Below are positions 17,253-26,136 of a DNA stretch of 61,143 nt, piece after piece. How positions within the stretch are numbered: position 1 is the stretch's first letter; every line of letters begins with the position of its first letter. The stretch comes from a bacterium (lineage in GTDB: Bacteria > Sumerlaeota > Sumerlaeia > SLMS01 > JAHLLQ01). The stretch is taken from assembly GCA_020444065.1 (NCBI GenBank), contig JAHLLQ010000012.1, positions 1 to 61,143 of the forward strand, read 5' to 3'. Both the position numbers and the translations under genes were made by a program. A model generated the notes under the pieces. That model was given only the letters and a program-made list of their open reading frames with translations. It did no database searches and was not told the DNA's origin.

Positions 17253-17279
17253 ATTACGTTATTTGGCAAATGTATTACG
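17253..17279. promoter_or_regulatory. Candidate XylR/AraC-type operator: two ATTACG repeats 21 bp apart
   Basis: ATTACG occurs at 17253-17258 and again at 17274-17279, exactly 21 bp or two helical turns apart, as in half-sites of AraC-family regulators. Between them lies the odd palindrome ATTTG-G-CAAAT (17261-17271). The site lies in the 173-bp gap between the divergent enzyme and regulator genes. Confidence 0.5.
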
Positions 17280-17338
17280 AATTTCAGCATTGCCCGCCGG
17301 AGGTAATCAGAGGGACGATCTGATCGGAGGCACTTCCG

Positions 17339-18514
17339 ATGACCGTCCACCGCATCGCGCTCGATATCGCCCGCACCGGATTCACGGAAACGTACCGGAT
17401 CGGGGCGTTCCACGGCGTGATCCAATATGCTCGCCGGCACACGAACTGGCGACTGTTCTACAACGTGCCGAGTTTCTCACTCGTCGACAAGTTCGAGGAG
17501 TACGAAGACCTCGTCGCTCTCGGGGCTTCTGGAATCATCTTTTCGCATTGGTCGGAGGAGAAGCTCGACCGCATTCGCCGTATCGGCGTGCCCGCGGTCA
17601 GCATCTCCAACGACGAACCGGAGTGTCCCTACTCCTGCATCGTGACGGACGATCTGGAAGTCGGACGCTCGGCCGCAGAGCATTTCCTGGAACGCGGCTA
17701 CCACAGCTTCGGCTTCTGCGGCTCGGAATGGGTTCCCTGGGAAACGGCCCGACGGCGAGGCTTCGAAGAGATCCTCCGCGGCCACGGCCTTGCATGCTCA
17801 TCCTATCGCGACGAACCCGTTGATTCGCCCCAGACGGATATCGAAACCGCCGCCGGCATGGCCCAGTGGGTACGCGAACTGCCCAAACCCGTTGGGATTC
17901 TCGGGGCCGATGATACACGGGCTCTGCATGTTCTGGAGGCGTGCCTTGCCGAAGGCATTCGCGTGCCGGAACAGGTCGGGATCGTTGGCGTGGACGACAA
18001 TCGGCTGATCTGCGAGTCGCTTCTGCCTTCGCTCTCCAGCGTCGAGCAGAACACCCAACGCGTCGGATGGGAAGCGGCCGCGCTGCTGGATCGTCTGCTG
18101 GCGGGTGAAACGATTCCGCCGCGCGTTGTGGAGATTCCGCCGCGAGGAATCGTCACCCGCATGTCGTCGGACATCGCCGCAGTCGAAGACCCTGCTCTTG
18201 CCCAGGCACTTGTCTTCATCCGCGATCACCTGGGCGATCCGCTGAACGTGCCGGCTGTCGCGCGTGCCGCGGGGATCAGCCGTAGCGCACTCGAGAAGCG
18301 TTTTCGCGCACGCCTGCACACCACCGTCAACGGCGCGATCCGCCGGCAACGCCTGGCGAAGGCCAAGACGCTCCTGATCGAATCGACATTGACCATTCAA
18401 GAAATCGCCGACGCCACCGGCTTCCGCCGCGCCACCTACTTCTGCAACGCCTTCAAAGACGACACCGGCATGTCGCCCGGCACGTGGAGGGCAAAGCATC
18501 TGCGTTCATCCTGA
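17339..18514 (+). CDS. XylR-type regulator: sugar-binding LacI-like domain plus AraC helix-turn-helix
   Basis: The 391-residue product has an N-terminal periplasmic-binding-protein fold of the LacI/GalR kind (about 1-275: GVIQYARRHTNWRL, then IGVPAVSISND, VGIVGVDDN, LPSLSSVEQNTQRVG). A C-terminal AraC-type double helix-turn-helix follows (about 290-391, ending LTIQEIADATGFRRATYFCN and FKDDTGMSPGTWR). This order is that of E. coli XylR, which binds a sugar through the first domain. Divergence from the GH13-GH31 gene makes control of that gene by an alpha-glucan breakdown product likely. ATG 17339 suits the family, whose first strand begins a few residues in. The ligand is unknown. Confidence 0.9.
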   Translation: MTVHRIALDIARTGFTETYRIGAFHGVIQYARRHTNWRLFYNVPSFSLVDKFEEYEDLVALGASGIIFSHWSEEKLDRIRRIGVPAVSISNDEPECPYSCIVTDDLEVGRSAAEHFLERGYHSFGFCGSEWVPWETARRRGFEEILRGHGLACSSYRDEPVDSPQTDIETAAGMAQWVRELPKPVGILGADDTRALHVLEACLAEGIRVPEQVGIVGVDDNRLICESLLPSLSSVEQNTQRVGWEAAALLDRLLAGETIPPRVVEIPPRGIVTRMSSDIAAVEDPALAQALVFIRDHLGDPLNVPAVARAAGISRSALEKRFRARLHTTVNGAIRRQRLAKAKTLLIESTLTIQEIADATGFRRATYFCNAFKDDTGMSPGTWRAKHLRSS

Positions 18515-18584
18515 GAATTTGTGGCCATTGACACCTTCGCCCTGCTCGCGCGCGAATAGCGACTACTCCCCCACCGAGGCCCCG

Positions 18585-19070
18585 ATGGTTTACCAGATCG
18601 AAGAGAAACTCTGGTCTTGGGCTGATCAATTCACGATCCGGGATTTGGATGACCGGCCGGTTTACTACGTCCACAGCAAGCTATTCTCTTGGGGGCACAA
18701 GCTGTCCTTCCAGGACCTGAAGGGCAACGAACTGGCCTTCATCGAGCAGAGGAAGTTGAGCCTGCTCCCGCGCTACCGGATCTATCGCGACGGCAAGCTG
18801 TTCGCCGAGATGACCAGGCAGTTTACATGGCTGGAGAAGAGGTTCACGCTCGATGTGCCCGGCCCAAACGATTACACGATCGAGGGCTCGCCGTCGGACC
18901 ACGAGTTCATCTTCACGCGCGCCGGGCAGAAGGTCGCCACGGTCAGCCAGACGTACTTCAGCGCTACGCAGCTCTACGGCGTCCACATCGTCGACGGCGA
19001 GGACGACGTCTCCATTCTGTGCGCCTGCATCGTGATCGACCAGGTCATCGATGACGAAAAGAACGAGTAG
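18585..19070 (+). CDS. LURP-one-related (YxjI-type) protein
   Basis: The 161-residue product fits the tubby-like LURP-one fold: YQIEEKLWSWADQFTIRDLD, then VYYVHSKLFSWGHKLSFQDL, RYRIYRDGKLFAEMTRQFTW and a C-terminal VHIVDGEDDVSILCACIVID. Bacterial members are small, probably cytosolic, and of unknown function; phospholipid scrambling is a eukaryotic relative's role. ATG 18585 follows GAGG and starts where the family does; the frame open from 18519 (TTG) adds a non-conserved segment. It stands alone, 70 bases after the regulator. I infer no pathway. Confidence 0.8.
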   Translation: MVYQIEEKLWSWADQFTIRDLDDRPVYYVHSKLFSWGHKLSFQDLKGNELAFIEQRKLSLLPRYRIYRDGKLFAEMTRQFTWLEKRFTLDVPGPNDYTIEGSPSDHEFIFTRAGQKVATVSQTYFSATQLYGVHIVDGEDDVSILCACIVIDQVIDDEKNE

Positions 19071-19194
19071 GGGCACTCCGTTCCGAGCACCTCTCCCCCA
19101 GCTTTTTTCGGCCGGATGCGGATTTTCGTTGCTCTGCCGCTACATGTTTCGGGATGCTGAGGGGTTAAACTTTGCACGAAAGGCAAACGAGCAA

Positions 19195-20439
19195 ATGGCA
19201 GAATCGACTACACAAGCTCCCGACGTGACGGCGGTCCGCGCCGCGGCGGAGGCGAATCGCGAGCAAATCACTCAGTTCATGATGGATGTGGTGTCGATCC
19301 CGTCCCTGTCCTGTCAGGAAGGCGACGTGATCCGCCGCATTGAGAAGGAAATGAAAGACGTCGGCTTCGACGAGGTCATCATCGACAAGATGGGCAACTG
19401 CCTGGGCCGCATCGGCAACGGCAAGACCGTCATCATGATGGACGCGCACATCGACACGGTCGACGTGGGCGACCCGGACGAGTGGACCGAGAATCCCCCC
19501 TACCCCGCCACGCTGAAGGATGGCGTGATCTACGGACGCGGCGCTGCAGATCAGAAGGGCGGCATCGTCGGCCTGGTCTACGCCGGCAAGCTGATCAAGG
19601 ACCTCGATCTCGAAGACGACTTCACGGTCTGGGTCGTCGCCTCGACCCTCGAGGAAGATAGCGACGGCATCGCGCTGCTGCACATTATCGGCACCGAAGG
19701 CATCAAGCCGGACTACTGCGTGCTGACCGACTCGACGGACATGAACCTGTACCGCGGGCATCGCGGCCGCATGGAAATCAAGATCAACATCAAGGGCCGC
19801 AGTTGCCACGGCAGCGCCCCCGAGCGCGGCGACAACCCGGTCACCAAGGCCGCGCCGATCGTCCTCGACATCGACAAGCTAAACCATCGTCTGAAGGATG
19901 ACGCGTTCCTCGGCAAGGGCACGATCTGCGTGTCGAAGATCGAGTGCAAGACGCCGAGCCTGTGCGCCGTGCCGGGCGAAGCGACCATCTACTGCGACCG
20001 TCGCCTGACCGCCGGCGAGACGCCCGAAGGCGCCATCCAGGAATTGAAGGATCTGGAAAGCGTCAAGGCCGCCAATGGCGTCGTGGAGATGCTTCAGTAC
20101 AAGGTCACGACCTGGAATGGGTACGAGATCGGCCAGGAGAAGTTCTACCCGACCTGGGTATTCCCCGAGGATCATCCGCTGGTCCAGGTGGGCGAAGTGG
20201 CAGCCTCCATGGCAAAGGGCAGCCCGCAGAAGGCCGGAAAGTGGATTTTCTCCACGAACGGCGTCGCCTGTGCCGGCCGCATGGGCATCCCATCGATCGG
20301 TTTCGGCCCCGGAGCCGAAGCGGTCGCACACACGACGAAGGAATACTGCCCGGTTGACGACCTGGTCACCGCGGCCACGTTCTACGCCATCTTCCCGAAG
20401 ATGATGGCCCAGAAGGTCAACGCCGAAGGGCTGAAATAA
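19195..20439 (+). CDS. M20-family metallopeptidase (YgeY-like)
   Basis: M20 enzymes hydrolyse dipeptides, N-acyl or N-carbamoyl amino acids using two zinc ions. The 414-residue product shows the metal and catalytic motifs in order: MMDAHIDTVD (His85, Asp87), GRGAADQKGG (bridging Asp119), TLEEDSDG (general base Glu153 and Glu154), the lid-domain GHRGRMEI, and HTTKEYCPVDDL near the end. It resembles the YgeY branch, linked to purine/carbamoyl compound use, but the substrate is not certain. ATG 19195 starts MAESTTQAPD; the longer upstream frame overlaps the LURP-one gene and is unlikely. A strong terminator follows. The protein is probably cytoplasmic. Confidence 0.9.
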   Translation: MAESTTQAPDVTAVRAAAEANREQITQFMMDVVSIPSLSCQEGDVIRRIEKEMKDVGFDEVIIDKMGNCLGRIGNGKTVIMMDAHIDTVDVGDPDEWTENPPYPATLKDGVIYGRGAADQKGGIVGLVYAGKLIKDLDLEDDFTVWVVASTLEEDSDGIALLHIIGTEGIKPDYCVLTDSTDMNLYRGHRGRMEIKINIKGRSCHGSAPERGDNPVTKAAPIVLDIDKLNHRLKDDAFLGKGTICVSKIECKTPSLCAVPGEATIYCDRRLTAGETPEGAIQELKDLESVKAANGVVEMLQYKVTTWNGYEIGQEKFYPTWVFPEDHPLVQVGEVAASMAKGSPQKAGKWIFSTNGVACAGRMGIPSIGFGPGAEAVAHTTKEYCPVDDLVTAATFYAIFPKMMAQKVNAEGLK

Positions 20440-20464
20440 CCCCCTGTCGAAGAGCCCTGCTCAA

Positions 20465-20504
20465 CCGAGCCTCCCGTCGTTTGGCGGGAGGCTCGGTGCG
20501 TTTT
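20465..20504 (+). terminator. Intrinsic terminator after the M20 peptidase
   Basis: CCGAGCCTCCCG (20465-20476) and CGGGAGGCTCGG (20485-20496) form a perfect 12-bp stem with an eight-base loop, followed by TGCGTTTT. Confidence 0.9.
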
Positions 20505-20607
20505 CAGCGGCGGTGCTTTCGTATTCTGGTTGCCTACCGCTCACACATTCAGCAAATTAATAGGCTTTGGACTCGGAGCGAACTCCACGGGGATGACACG
20601 TAAGCAC

Positions 20608-22008
20608 ATGAAAACAACGATCCTGTCTCGATACACTCTCGGCTTCTGCCTGACGATACTTCTGGCGTGGACTTCGGTCTTCGCAGAACAGGTTCCAATC
20701 TCGGAGGTCGGCAGCGAACTCAAAGGACAGCAGGTAGAGATCGTTGGCCGCATCGCCAACAAGATCGCACCGATGGCCGGCGATGCGCCTTATCGCTGGT
20801 ACCTGACGGATGATGAGGGCGCGATTACGATCCTTCTGGCGCAGTCAGTGGGCAAGGAACTCGACAGCCTGAACGCCGGCCAGGTGATCACAGTCACGGG
20901 ACCCGTGGAACTCGATCGCTTCTCTCCAGTCATTCGCGTTTCGTCGAGTTCCCAGATCAAGCTGGGTGGCGAGCTTCTCACTGCCAAGATGAAGCGCGAG
21001 CGTGCGCGCGCCTCGCAGGCAACGCCGCGTCCGCCTGAACCGGCACGCCGCGTCCCCCCAGTCGCAACGATGGCACCGACGCCCCGGCCGACTCCCGCCG
21101 CAGCCCGTCGCCAGCAGAATCCGCCTCGCGCGCAGGCAACGCCGGACTGGGCGATGGTCACTCCGACGCCTCGGTTCTCGTCGGCTCTGATGGCAACTCC
21201 CGATCTTGACAAGGGTGACCCCTCGGCCAGCCGCTTCGATCTCAATGCCCCCTTTGAAGGTTTCCCTGGAGCAATCGCCCCTGAAGATCTGACCGAAGAT
21301 ATGATCGGCAAAGAAGTGACGATGACCGGCAAGATCATCAAGGTCTACGCCTCGCGCCATGACCGCATGCCGAATGCGCTCCGCATGCTGGAAGAGCCCC
21401 GCGAGATTGGCATCGTTTACTATCCGGACATCGCGCCGGAAGTCGAGCGCGGCCTTGGCGTCGCCATGCCCGGCCAGATGGTGACGGCTCGCGGCACCGT
21501 GGGAACCTACAAGGACCAGTTGCAGGTCCGCGTAACGCAGCCCAGCGACATCATTTTGCAGGGCAGTGGCCGGACGCTTGATTCGGTCAAGAATGAGCTG
21601 GTCGAGGGCGTCTCGGCAGACATGGTACAGGCCTTCCGCGCCGCCGAGTCGCTGCCTCAAGTGACGCCCGTGGGCGAAGCCGCCGATCACGTCGGCGAGG
21701 CGATCATCATCGTGGGATTCATAAACGACTTCCGCGCAGCTTGGAATGATCGTGCCCCGAACATCCTGTCTGTCCGCGATTCTTCCGGCAGCACAGAGGT
21801 CGTGTTCTGGGATGACATCGCCAAGAACTTCGACGAGGCCAAGTATGGCAAGACAACACCGATCGTCATCCATGGTATGAGCGACAAGTACCGCGATCGT
21901 CTGCAGATCAAGCCGGGTTCGATCGAGGATATCCAGATCCTGGATCCCCAGAACTTCCAGAAGCAGATCGAGGCAATGGCTGCTCGCCGGATCAGTTCCG
22001 GCCGCTGA
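20608..22008 (+). CDS. Exported protein with three OB-fold domains
   Basis: The 466-residue product has a signal peptide (MKTTILSRYTLGFCLTILLA, cleavage near VFA/EQ). An OB-fold domain follows (about 33-115, GQQVEIVGRI and VITVTGPVEL), then a linker rich in Pro, Ala, Arg and Thr (about 135-200), and two further OB-like domains (about 220-315 with GKEVTMTGKI, and 335-440 with HVGEAIIIVGFIND and SSGSTEVVFWDDI). It resembles nucleic-acid or ligand-binding OB domains of the tRNA_anti/YhcR type, with no nuclease motif seen. The start could be ATG 20593. A paralogue with the same FWDDI/IWQNIW-type motif starts at 53527. Function unknown; envelope location is likely. Confidence 0.75.
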   Translation: MKTTILSRYTLGFCLTILLAWTSVFAEQVPISEVGSELKGQQVEIVGRIANKIAPMAGDAPYRWYLTDDEGAITILLAQSVGKELDSLNAGQVITVTGPVELDRFSPVIRVSSSSQIKLGGELLTAKMKRERARASQATPRPPEPARRVPPVATMAPTPRPTPAAARRQQNPPRAQATPDWAMVTPTPRFSSALMATPDLDKGDPSASRFDLNAPFEGFPGAIAPEDLTEDMIGKEVTMTGKIIKVYASRHDRMPNALRMLEEPREIGIVYYPDIAPEVERGLGVAMPGQMVTARGTVGTYKDQLQVRVTQPSDIILQGSGRTLDSVKNELVEGVSADMVQAFRAAESLPQVTPVGEAADHVGEAIIIVGFINDFRAAWNDRAPNILSVRDSSGSTEVVFWDDIAKNFDEAKYGKTTPIVIHGMSDKYRDRLQIKPGSIEDIQILDPQNFQKQIEAMAARRISSGR

Positions 22009-22054
22009 GACAAGCACACTGAGAACAAAGTTCGGTTCCTGTCCTTGACCGGAG

Positions 22055-22087
22055 CGGCCCTGGCGTAGGGAATGGCCAGGGCCGTTT
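22055..22087 (+). terminator. Intrinsic terminator after the three-OB-fold gene
   Basis: CGGCCCTGGC (22055-22064) pairs perfectly with GCCAGGGCCG (22075-22084) around a ten-base loop and is followed by TTT. It precedes the oxidoreductase start. Confidence 0.8.
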
Positions 22088-22128
22088 CGCGTTGGCCCCA
22101 TCTTTTTGCCAGGATTCTCCCGTCCCTG

Positions 22129-23232
22129 ATGTCCAGTCCCCGAGTCGTCATCATCGGAGCAGGTTTGGCCGGCGCTTCCACTGCATGGCAGTTGTCTCTC
22201 CGCGGAGTCGACCAGATCGCAATTCTCGAGAAGGAAGCTGTCATCGGTTACCATTCCTCCGGCCGCAACGCCGCGATGATTCGGCAACTGGTGGAGGACA
22301 CGGAGATTGCGGCCCTCGCACGGGAAGGTGGGGCCTTCCTGCGCGATCTGCCGACCGATTGGGTGCGCCAACCGCAGTTCGACCATTGCGGATCGTACCT
22401 GCTGAGTTCAGGCGACGATCTCGGTGCGCTGCATCGAATGGTAGAAGCCGCGCAGCAAGCTGGAGTTCCAGTGGATTTGAAGGATCGCACTCAAGTCGCC
22501 GAGACCTTGAGCGTTCTGCGCGACGCAGACTTCGAACTGGCTGCCTACTCCCCCACTGACGGCGTGGTAGATGTGGCGGGGTTGCTGGGAGCTTACTTGA
22601 AGGAAGCCATCTCCGGCGGTGCGCAACTTCACGTGAATTGCCGCGTGCAACACATCGCGCGCAAAGTGAATGAGTTCATAGTTGAGACGAATCAGGGCGA
22701 GTTCACCGCCGATGTCATCGTGAATGCAGCCGGCGCATGGGCAGGACGCGTGGGTGAAATGATGGGTTCGCGCAAGCTACCTCTTCGCCCTTGCCGACGG
22801 CATCTCTACGTGACCGGACCGATGGACTGGGTCGACCCCAAGTGGCCATTCGCCTGGGATGTCGCTCATGGGCTCTACTTCCGACCGGAGTCGGGCGGCC
22901 TGCTGCTTTGTCCGTGCGATGTCGTGGATCATCCACCAGGCAGTCCTAACACAGATTCCGGCGTGACGGATCTCTTGGCCGAGAAACTCGACCGCCACAT
23001 GCCTGGCCTGTCGCACGTGACAATCCAGACGTTCTGGGCGGGACTGAGAACGCTGACCCCGGACTCGCGGTTCGTGATCGGATGGGACCAGGATGTCGAT
23101 GGCCTGTTCTGGGTCGCTGGCCTTGGGGGGCACGGCGTGACGACCAGCGCAGCCGTCGGGCGATTCGCCGCTGATCGGCTGTTGCGCGAAGACGCCGGCG
23201 AGAATCCTCTCGGTCCCGGACGTTTCAAGTAG
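22129..23232 (+). CDS. FAD-dependent amine/D-amino-acid oxidoreductase (DAO family)
   Basis: The 367-residue product opens with the Rossmann FAD motif VVIIGAGLAGASTAWQL and ILEKEAVIGYHSSGRNAAM, the latter close to D-arginine and D-amino-acid dehydrogenases. It ends with WAGLRTLTPDSRFVIGWDQD and WVAGLGGHGVTTSAAVG, the usual C-terminal FAD contact. It should oxidise a secondary amine or D-amino acid to the imino acid; the substrate is not readable. ATG 22129 places the dinucleotide fold at the N-terminus as the family requires; the longer frame from 22072 overlaps the preceding terminator. It is convergent with citrate synthase across a shared hairpin. No electron-acceptor partner lies nearby. 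Confidence 0.88.
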   Translation: MSSPRVVIIGAGLAGASTAWQLSLRGVDQIAILEKEAVIGYHSSGRNAAMIRQLVEDTEIAALAREGGAFLRDLPTDWVRQPQFDHCGSYLLSSGDDLGALHRMVEAAQQAGVPVDLKDRTQVAETLSVLRDADFELAAYSPTDGVVDVAGLLGAYLKEAISGGAQLHVNCRVQHIARKVNEFIVETNQGEFTADVIVNAAGAWAGRVGEMMGSRKLPLRPCRRHLYVTGPMDWVDPKWPFAWDVAHGLYFRPESGGLLLCPCDVVDHPPGSPNTDSGVTDLLAEKLDRHMPGLSHVTIQTFWAGLRTLTPDSRFVIGWDQDVDGLFWVAGLGGHGVTTSAAVGRFAADRLLREDAGENPLGPGRFK

Positions 23233-23249
23233 TCCCGCGGCAAACAAAT

Positions 23250-23280
23250 GCCGGGCCCGCGAGGGCCCGGCGCTTTCGTT
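23250..23280 (+). terminator. Hairpin terminator between convergent oxidoreductase and citrate synthase genes
   Basis: GCCGGGCCC and GGGCCCGGC (23250-23258 with 23263-23271) flank a four-base GCGA loop. T-rich stretches follow on both strands (CTTTCGTTT on plus, ATTTGTTT on minus), so it may act in both directions. Confidence 0.85.
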
Positions 23281-23304
23281 TCAGCAAGTTGATGTGACGC
23301 TCGA

Positions 23305-24594
23305 TCAACGGCCTTCGATGGGAACGTAGTGCCGTTCCGTCGGGCCCTGATAGACCTGGCGCGGACGGTAAATGGCCTGGTGCGGATTCTGGTGCACCTC
23401 GCGCCAGTTGGCAATCCAGCCGGGCATGCGGCCCATCGCGAAGATGGTCGTGAACATGCTGACCGGAATGCCCATCGCACGCATCAGAATGCCGCTGTAG
23501 AAATCGACGTTCGGATACAGCTTGCGCTCGACGAAGTACTCGTCCTCAAGCGCGGCGTCTTCGAGAGCCTTGGCGATCTCAAGCAGTGGGTCTTCGCGAT
23601 TCAGGCTGCTCAGCACCTGGTCGGCGGATTTCTTCAGAATCTTGGCGCGTGGATCGAAGTTCTTGTAAACGCGGTGCCCAAAGCCCATCAGGCGGAAGTC
23701 GTCGTCCTTGTCTTTCGCGCGAGCGACGCACTGCTCGATGCTCATGCCGGACGTGTGAATGTCTTCGAGCATGCGCACCACAGCCGCATTCGCGCCGCCG
23801 TGCAACGGTCCCCAGAGGGCGCAGACACCAGAAGCGACGGATGCAAACAGGTTCGCGCGCGAGCTGCCGACCATACGCACGGTTGACGTCGAGCAGTTTT
23901 GCTCGTGATCCGCGTGCAAGATCAAGATCAGGTCGAGAGCGCGGGCAACCTGCGGGTTGATCGGCTTCTCGTTATTTGGCTCGTCGAACATCATGTGCAG
24001 GAAATTCTCTGTGTAGTTCAGATGCGGGTTCGGATACCGGAAAGGGCGCCCGTTCATCTTCTTATAAACATAGCTGATGATTGTGGCGGTCTTGCTCAGC
24101 AAACGTGCCGTCGCTTCCATGAAGGAGGTCTTGTCGTATGGAGACTCCAGGAGGTGGGGCGAATAGCAGGAAGCCGCGTTGATCATGGAGGAAAGCACAG
24201 CCATCGGATGCGCCGTGGGCGGGAAGCCCATAAAGTGGTGCCGCATATCTTCGTGAACGAGAGCATGCTCACGAAGGAGTTTGCGGAATTGCTCCAGTTC
24301 AACGGAGCAGGGCAGTTCGCCGAAGATGATCAGGTAGGCCACCTCAGCAAAGGTGGACTTCTCGGCGAGTTCCTCGATGGGATAGCCGCGGTAGCGCAGA
24401 ATCCCCTTCTCACCGTTGATGAACGTGATCTTGCTCTGGCAAGAGCCAGTGTTCTTGTATCCGTCATCGAAAGTGATGAAACCGGATTGCGCCCTGAGTT
24501 TCGAGACATCGAGCGCCTTCTCGTTTTCGGTTCCGACAACGACTGGAAGTTCGAAGTCGGTCCCATCCAAGTTCAGCCGAACAGAGTCACCCAT
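23305..24594 (-). CDS. gltA: Citrate synthase (type II)
   Basis: Citrate synthase condenses acetyl-CoA and oxaloacetate at the entry of the TCA cycle. The 429-residue product shows GILRYRGYPIEELAEKSTF, the active-site histidines in HADHEQNCSTSTVR and GPLHGGANAAV, GHRVYKNFDPRA, and the C-terminal Asp/Arg region (YPNVDFYSGI, then RPRQVY). The N-terminal beta domain and length match the hexameric Gram-negative type. ATG 24594 follows GGAGAAAG and starts MGDSVRLNLDG; the frame extends upstream without protein-like sequence. It is single, with its own upstream region, and is followed by a terminator. Confidence 0.97.
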   Translation of the reverse strand: MGDSVRLNLDGTDFELPVVVGTENEKALDVSKLRAQSGFITFDDGYKNTGSCQSKITFINGEKGILRYRGYPIEELAEKSTFAEVAYLIIFGELPCSVELEQFRKLLREHALVHEDMRHHFMGFPPTAHPMAVLSSMINAASCYSPHLLESPYDKTSFMEATARLLSKTATIISYVYKKMNGRPFRYPNPHLNYTENFLHMMFDEPNNEKPINPQVARALDLILILHADHEQNCSTSTVRMVGSSRANLFASVASGVCALWGPLHGGANAAVVRMLEDIHTSGMSIEQCVARAKDKDDDFRLMGFGHRVYKNFDPRAKILKKSADQVLSSLNREDPLLEIAKALEDAALEDEYFVERKLYPNVDFYSGILMRAMGIPVSMFTTIFAMGRMPGWIANWREVHQNPHQAIYRPRQVYQGPTERHYVPIEGR

Positions 24595-24771
24595 TATCTT
24601 TCTCCATACATCCGTTATAGTGGTGTGCCGCATGTGTGGGGGAAAAGCCAAGCAGGCGATTGCCAGGCGATGTGCCTCCGCTCCTCGCCCCTCACCTCGG
24701 TGTGCTGCGCAATTGCCTCCGGACCTCTCCAGCACATCGGATACCAAGACTTGCCAATATAAGCGCAGGAG

Positions 24772-26136
24772 TCAAGGATTCCCGGTCACGTCTTTGTCGA
24801 TTTTGGATGCTGATTCGCGATTGCCACAAGCCGGCTGAATTTGGATCGCGCAAAGGGCAAATAAGACAAGTGTCGGCCAAAGTTTCAGGCTCATCAGAAG
24901 GTATCCTGCACCGCCCCAGGGATTGAGAGTAATGATTGGCTTCTGCAACCCAAGCAGGAAAGATCCGAGCCCCCCAGATCCGAAATTGTAGTTGAAGCAA
25001 TAGATCGTAACTACTGCGATAACAGCAATTCGAGCCCACTTGACTGGAATCTTGCCATTCGAATTCCACAGCAGAATCGCCGGGATCAGAGCCTGGACCA
25101 AGTAGTGATCCCAGAGAATACTTGGCGCGAGTAGGCCAGTGAGAACGGCCAGCCCGAAGGATGCGGGATCCACAGAAGAGTCCTGGCGATCGGATGCGAT
25201 CCAAGTCCTCCACGCGAACACGCCAAGCAGGCAAAGAGCCACGATCCACGTCGCTGCGTTGGCAATGCGGGGTCCTGCATTTACCCATACGGGACTTCCA
25301 TCCCACGAAGCGAATATGTGATGAAAAAACGCGTTCAGGGATTGATTGAAGGGATCTCGCCAAAACGTCTGGCCGAATTCCGACCAGGTGGATTTGCCGA
25401 ATCCCATGTCTGCCAGGATGGGGAGGAAGTTCAGGTGAACCTTCAGCCCCGCGACCAGAACAGTCAGGATAGTCAAGGCAATCGCCCAGGCCACCATGAA
25501 GGCGGCCTCGCGCCGGCGGCGAGAAAGCAGGAACCAGATCAGAAAAATCCCCGGCGTGATCTTGAAGAGCATCAGGAAGGCTGCAATCCCGCCTGTCGCC
25601 GCCGGGTGCCATCCGCGGACGAGACCGAAGAAGAGCAGTGCCATGCCGAAGAAGAGGACCATGTTCAATTGCCCGGCGCTGTTTTGACGGAAGATTGTCC
25701 AATTTAATACGACCGCCAGTCCGAGCAATGCCACACTCTGCCAGGTCCATTTCCACCCTGCTGCCGCCGCAGCCAGGAAGAGCCCGGCAGCCAATAGCAG
25801 ATGATTGATCATCTCCCAGGTTACGGCCGCGTTGGCGAATGTGAGCTTTGAAAGCGGCCAGAGCACGATACCCGTGAAGGGAAGGTAAACGTATGGCAGG
25901 ATCGTGCGAAACCGCGCGTCCTCGGATGTGAGAATTCCGGCGGTCTCCTGGACGAGTCGCGCATCGTACGGGTCTTGTCCTTCGCTTAGGAGAAGCGCGC
26001 CGATGTAGATGTGTTTGAAGTCGTTCTGATTGCTGTGGCGGAGGGTGGGAATGACCTGCGTGAAAATGTAGATGGACAGAACAACCGCGAGGGCAGCCCA
26101 CGGACGCCAATCGATCCGCTTCTGCCCGTCATCCAT
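24772..26136 (-). CDS. GT87 (DUF2029) polyprenyl-phosphate-dependent mannosyltransferase-like membrane protein
   Basis: GT87 enzymes are GT-C glycosyltransferases that use polyprenyl-phosphate sugars to extend extracytoplasmic glycans. The 454-residue product has about ten membrane helices, an early extracytoplasmic loop DFKHIYIGALLLSEGQDPYD typical of the family, and later LAPSILWDHYLVQALIPAIL, which places a conserved Asp-His near the membrane. Its start overlaps the end of the preceding membrane-protein gene by eight bases, so the two are cotranslated. It is the last gene of a bfn-membrane protein-GT87 set. Sugar and acceptor are unknown. A 472-codon frame in another phase is a shadow. Confidence 0.82.
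   Translation of the reverse strand: MDDGQKRIDWRPWAALAVVLSIYIFTQVIPTLRHSNQNDFKHIYIGALLLSEGQDPYDARLVQETAGILTSEDARFRTILPYVYLPFTGIVLWPLSKLTFANAAVTWEMINHLLLAAGLFLAAAAAGWKWTWQSVALLGLAVVLNWTIFRQNSAGQLNMVLFFGMALLFFGLVRGWHPAATGGIAAFLMLFKITPGIFLIWFLLSRRRREAAFMVAWAIALTILTVLVAGLKVHLNFLPILADMGFGKSTWSEFGQTFWRDPFNQSLNAFFHHIFASWDGSPVWVNAGPRIANAATWIVALCLLGVFAWRTWIASDRQDSSVDPASFGLAVLTGLLAPSILWDHYLVQALIPAILLWNSNGKIPVKWARIAVIAVVTIYCFNYNFGSGGLGSFLLGLQKPIITLNPWGGAGYLLMSLKLWPTLVLFALCAIQIQPACGNRESASKIDKDVTGNP

Noticed and set aside
17261-17271. Terminator at the ATTTGGCAAAT palindrome
   Set aside because: It has no loop or T-run and lies in a divergent promoter region, so an operator is more sensible.
20845-22386. 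513-codon minus-strand frame across the OB-fold and oxidoreductase genes
   Set aside because: It crosses a terminator and two plus-strand genes with clear domains; it is a shadow.
24692-26110. 472-codon minus-strand frame within the GT87 gene
   Set aside because: It lacks membrane segments and any motif, and is rich in Arg, Gly and His as expected of an out-of-phase reading.
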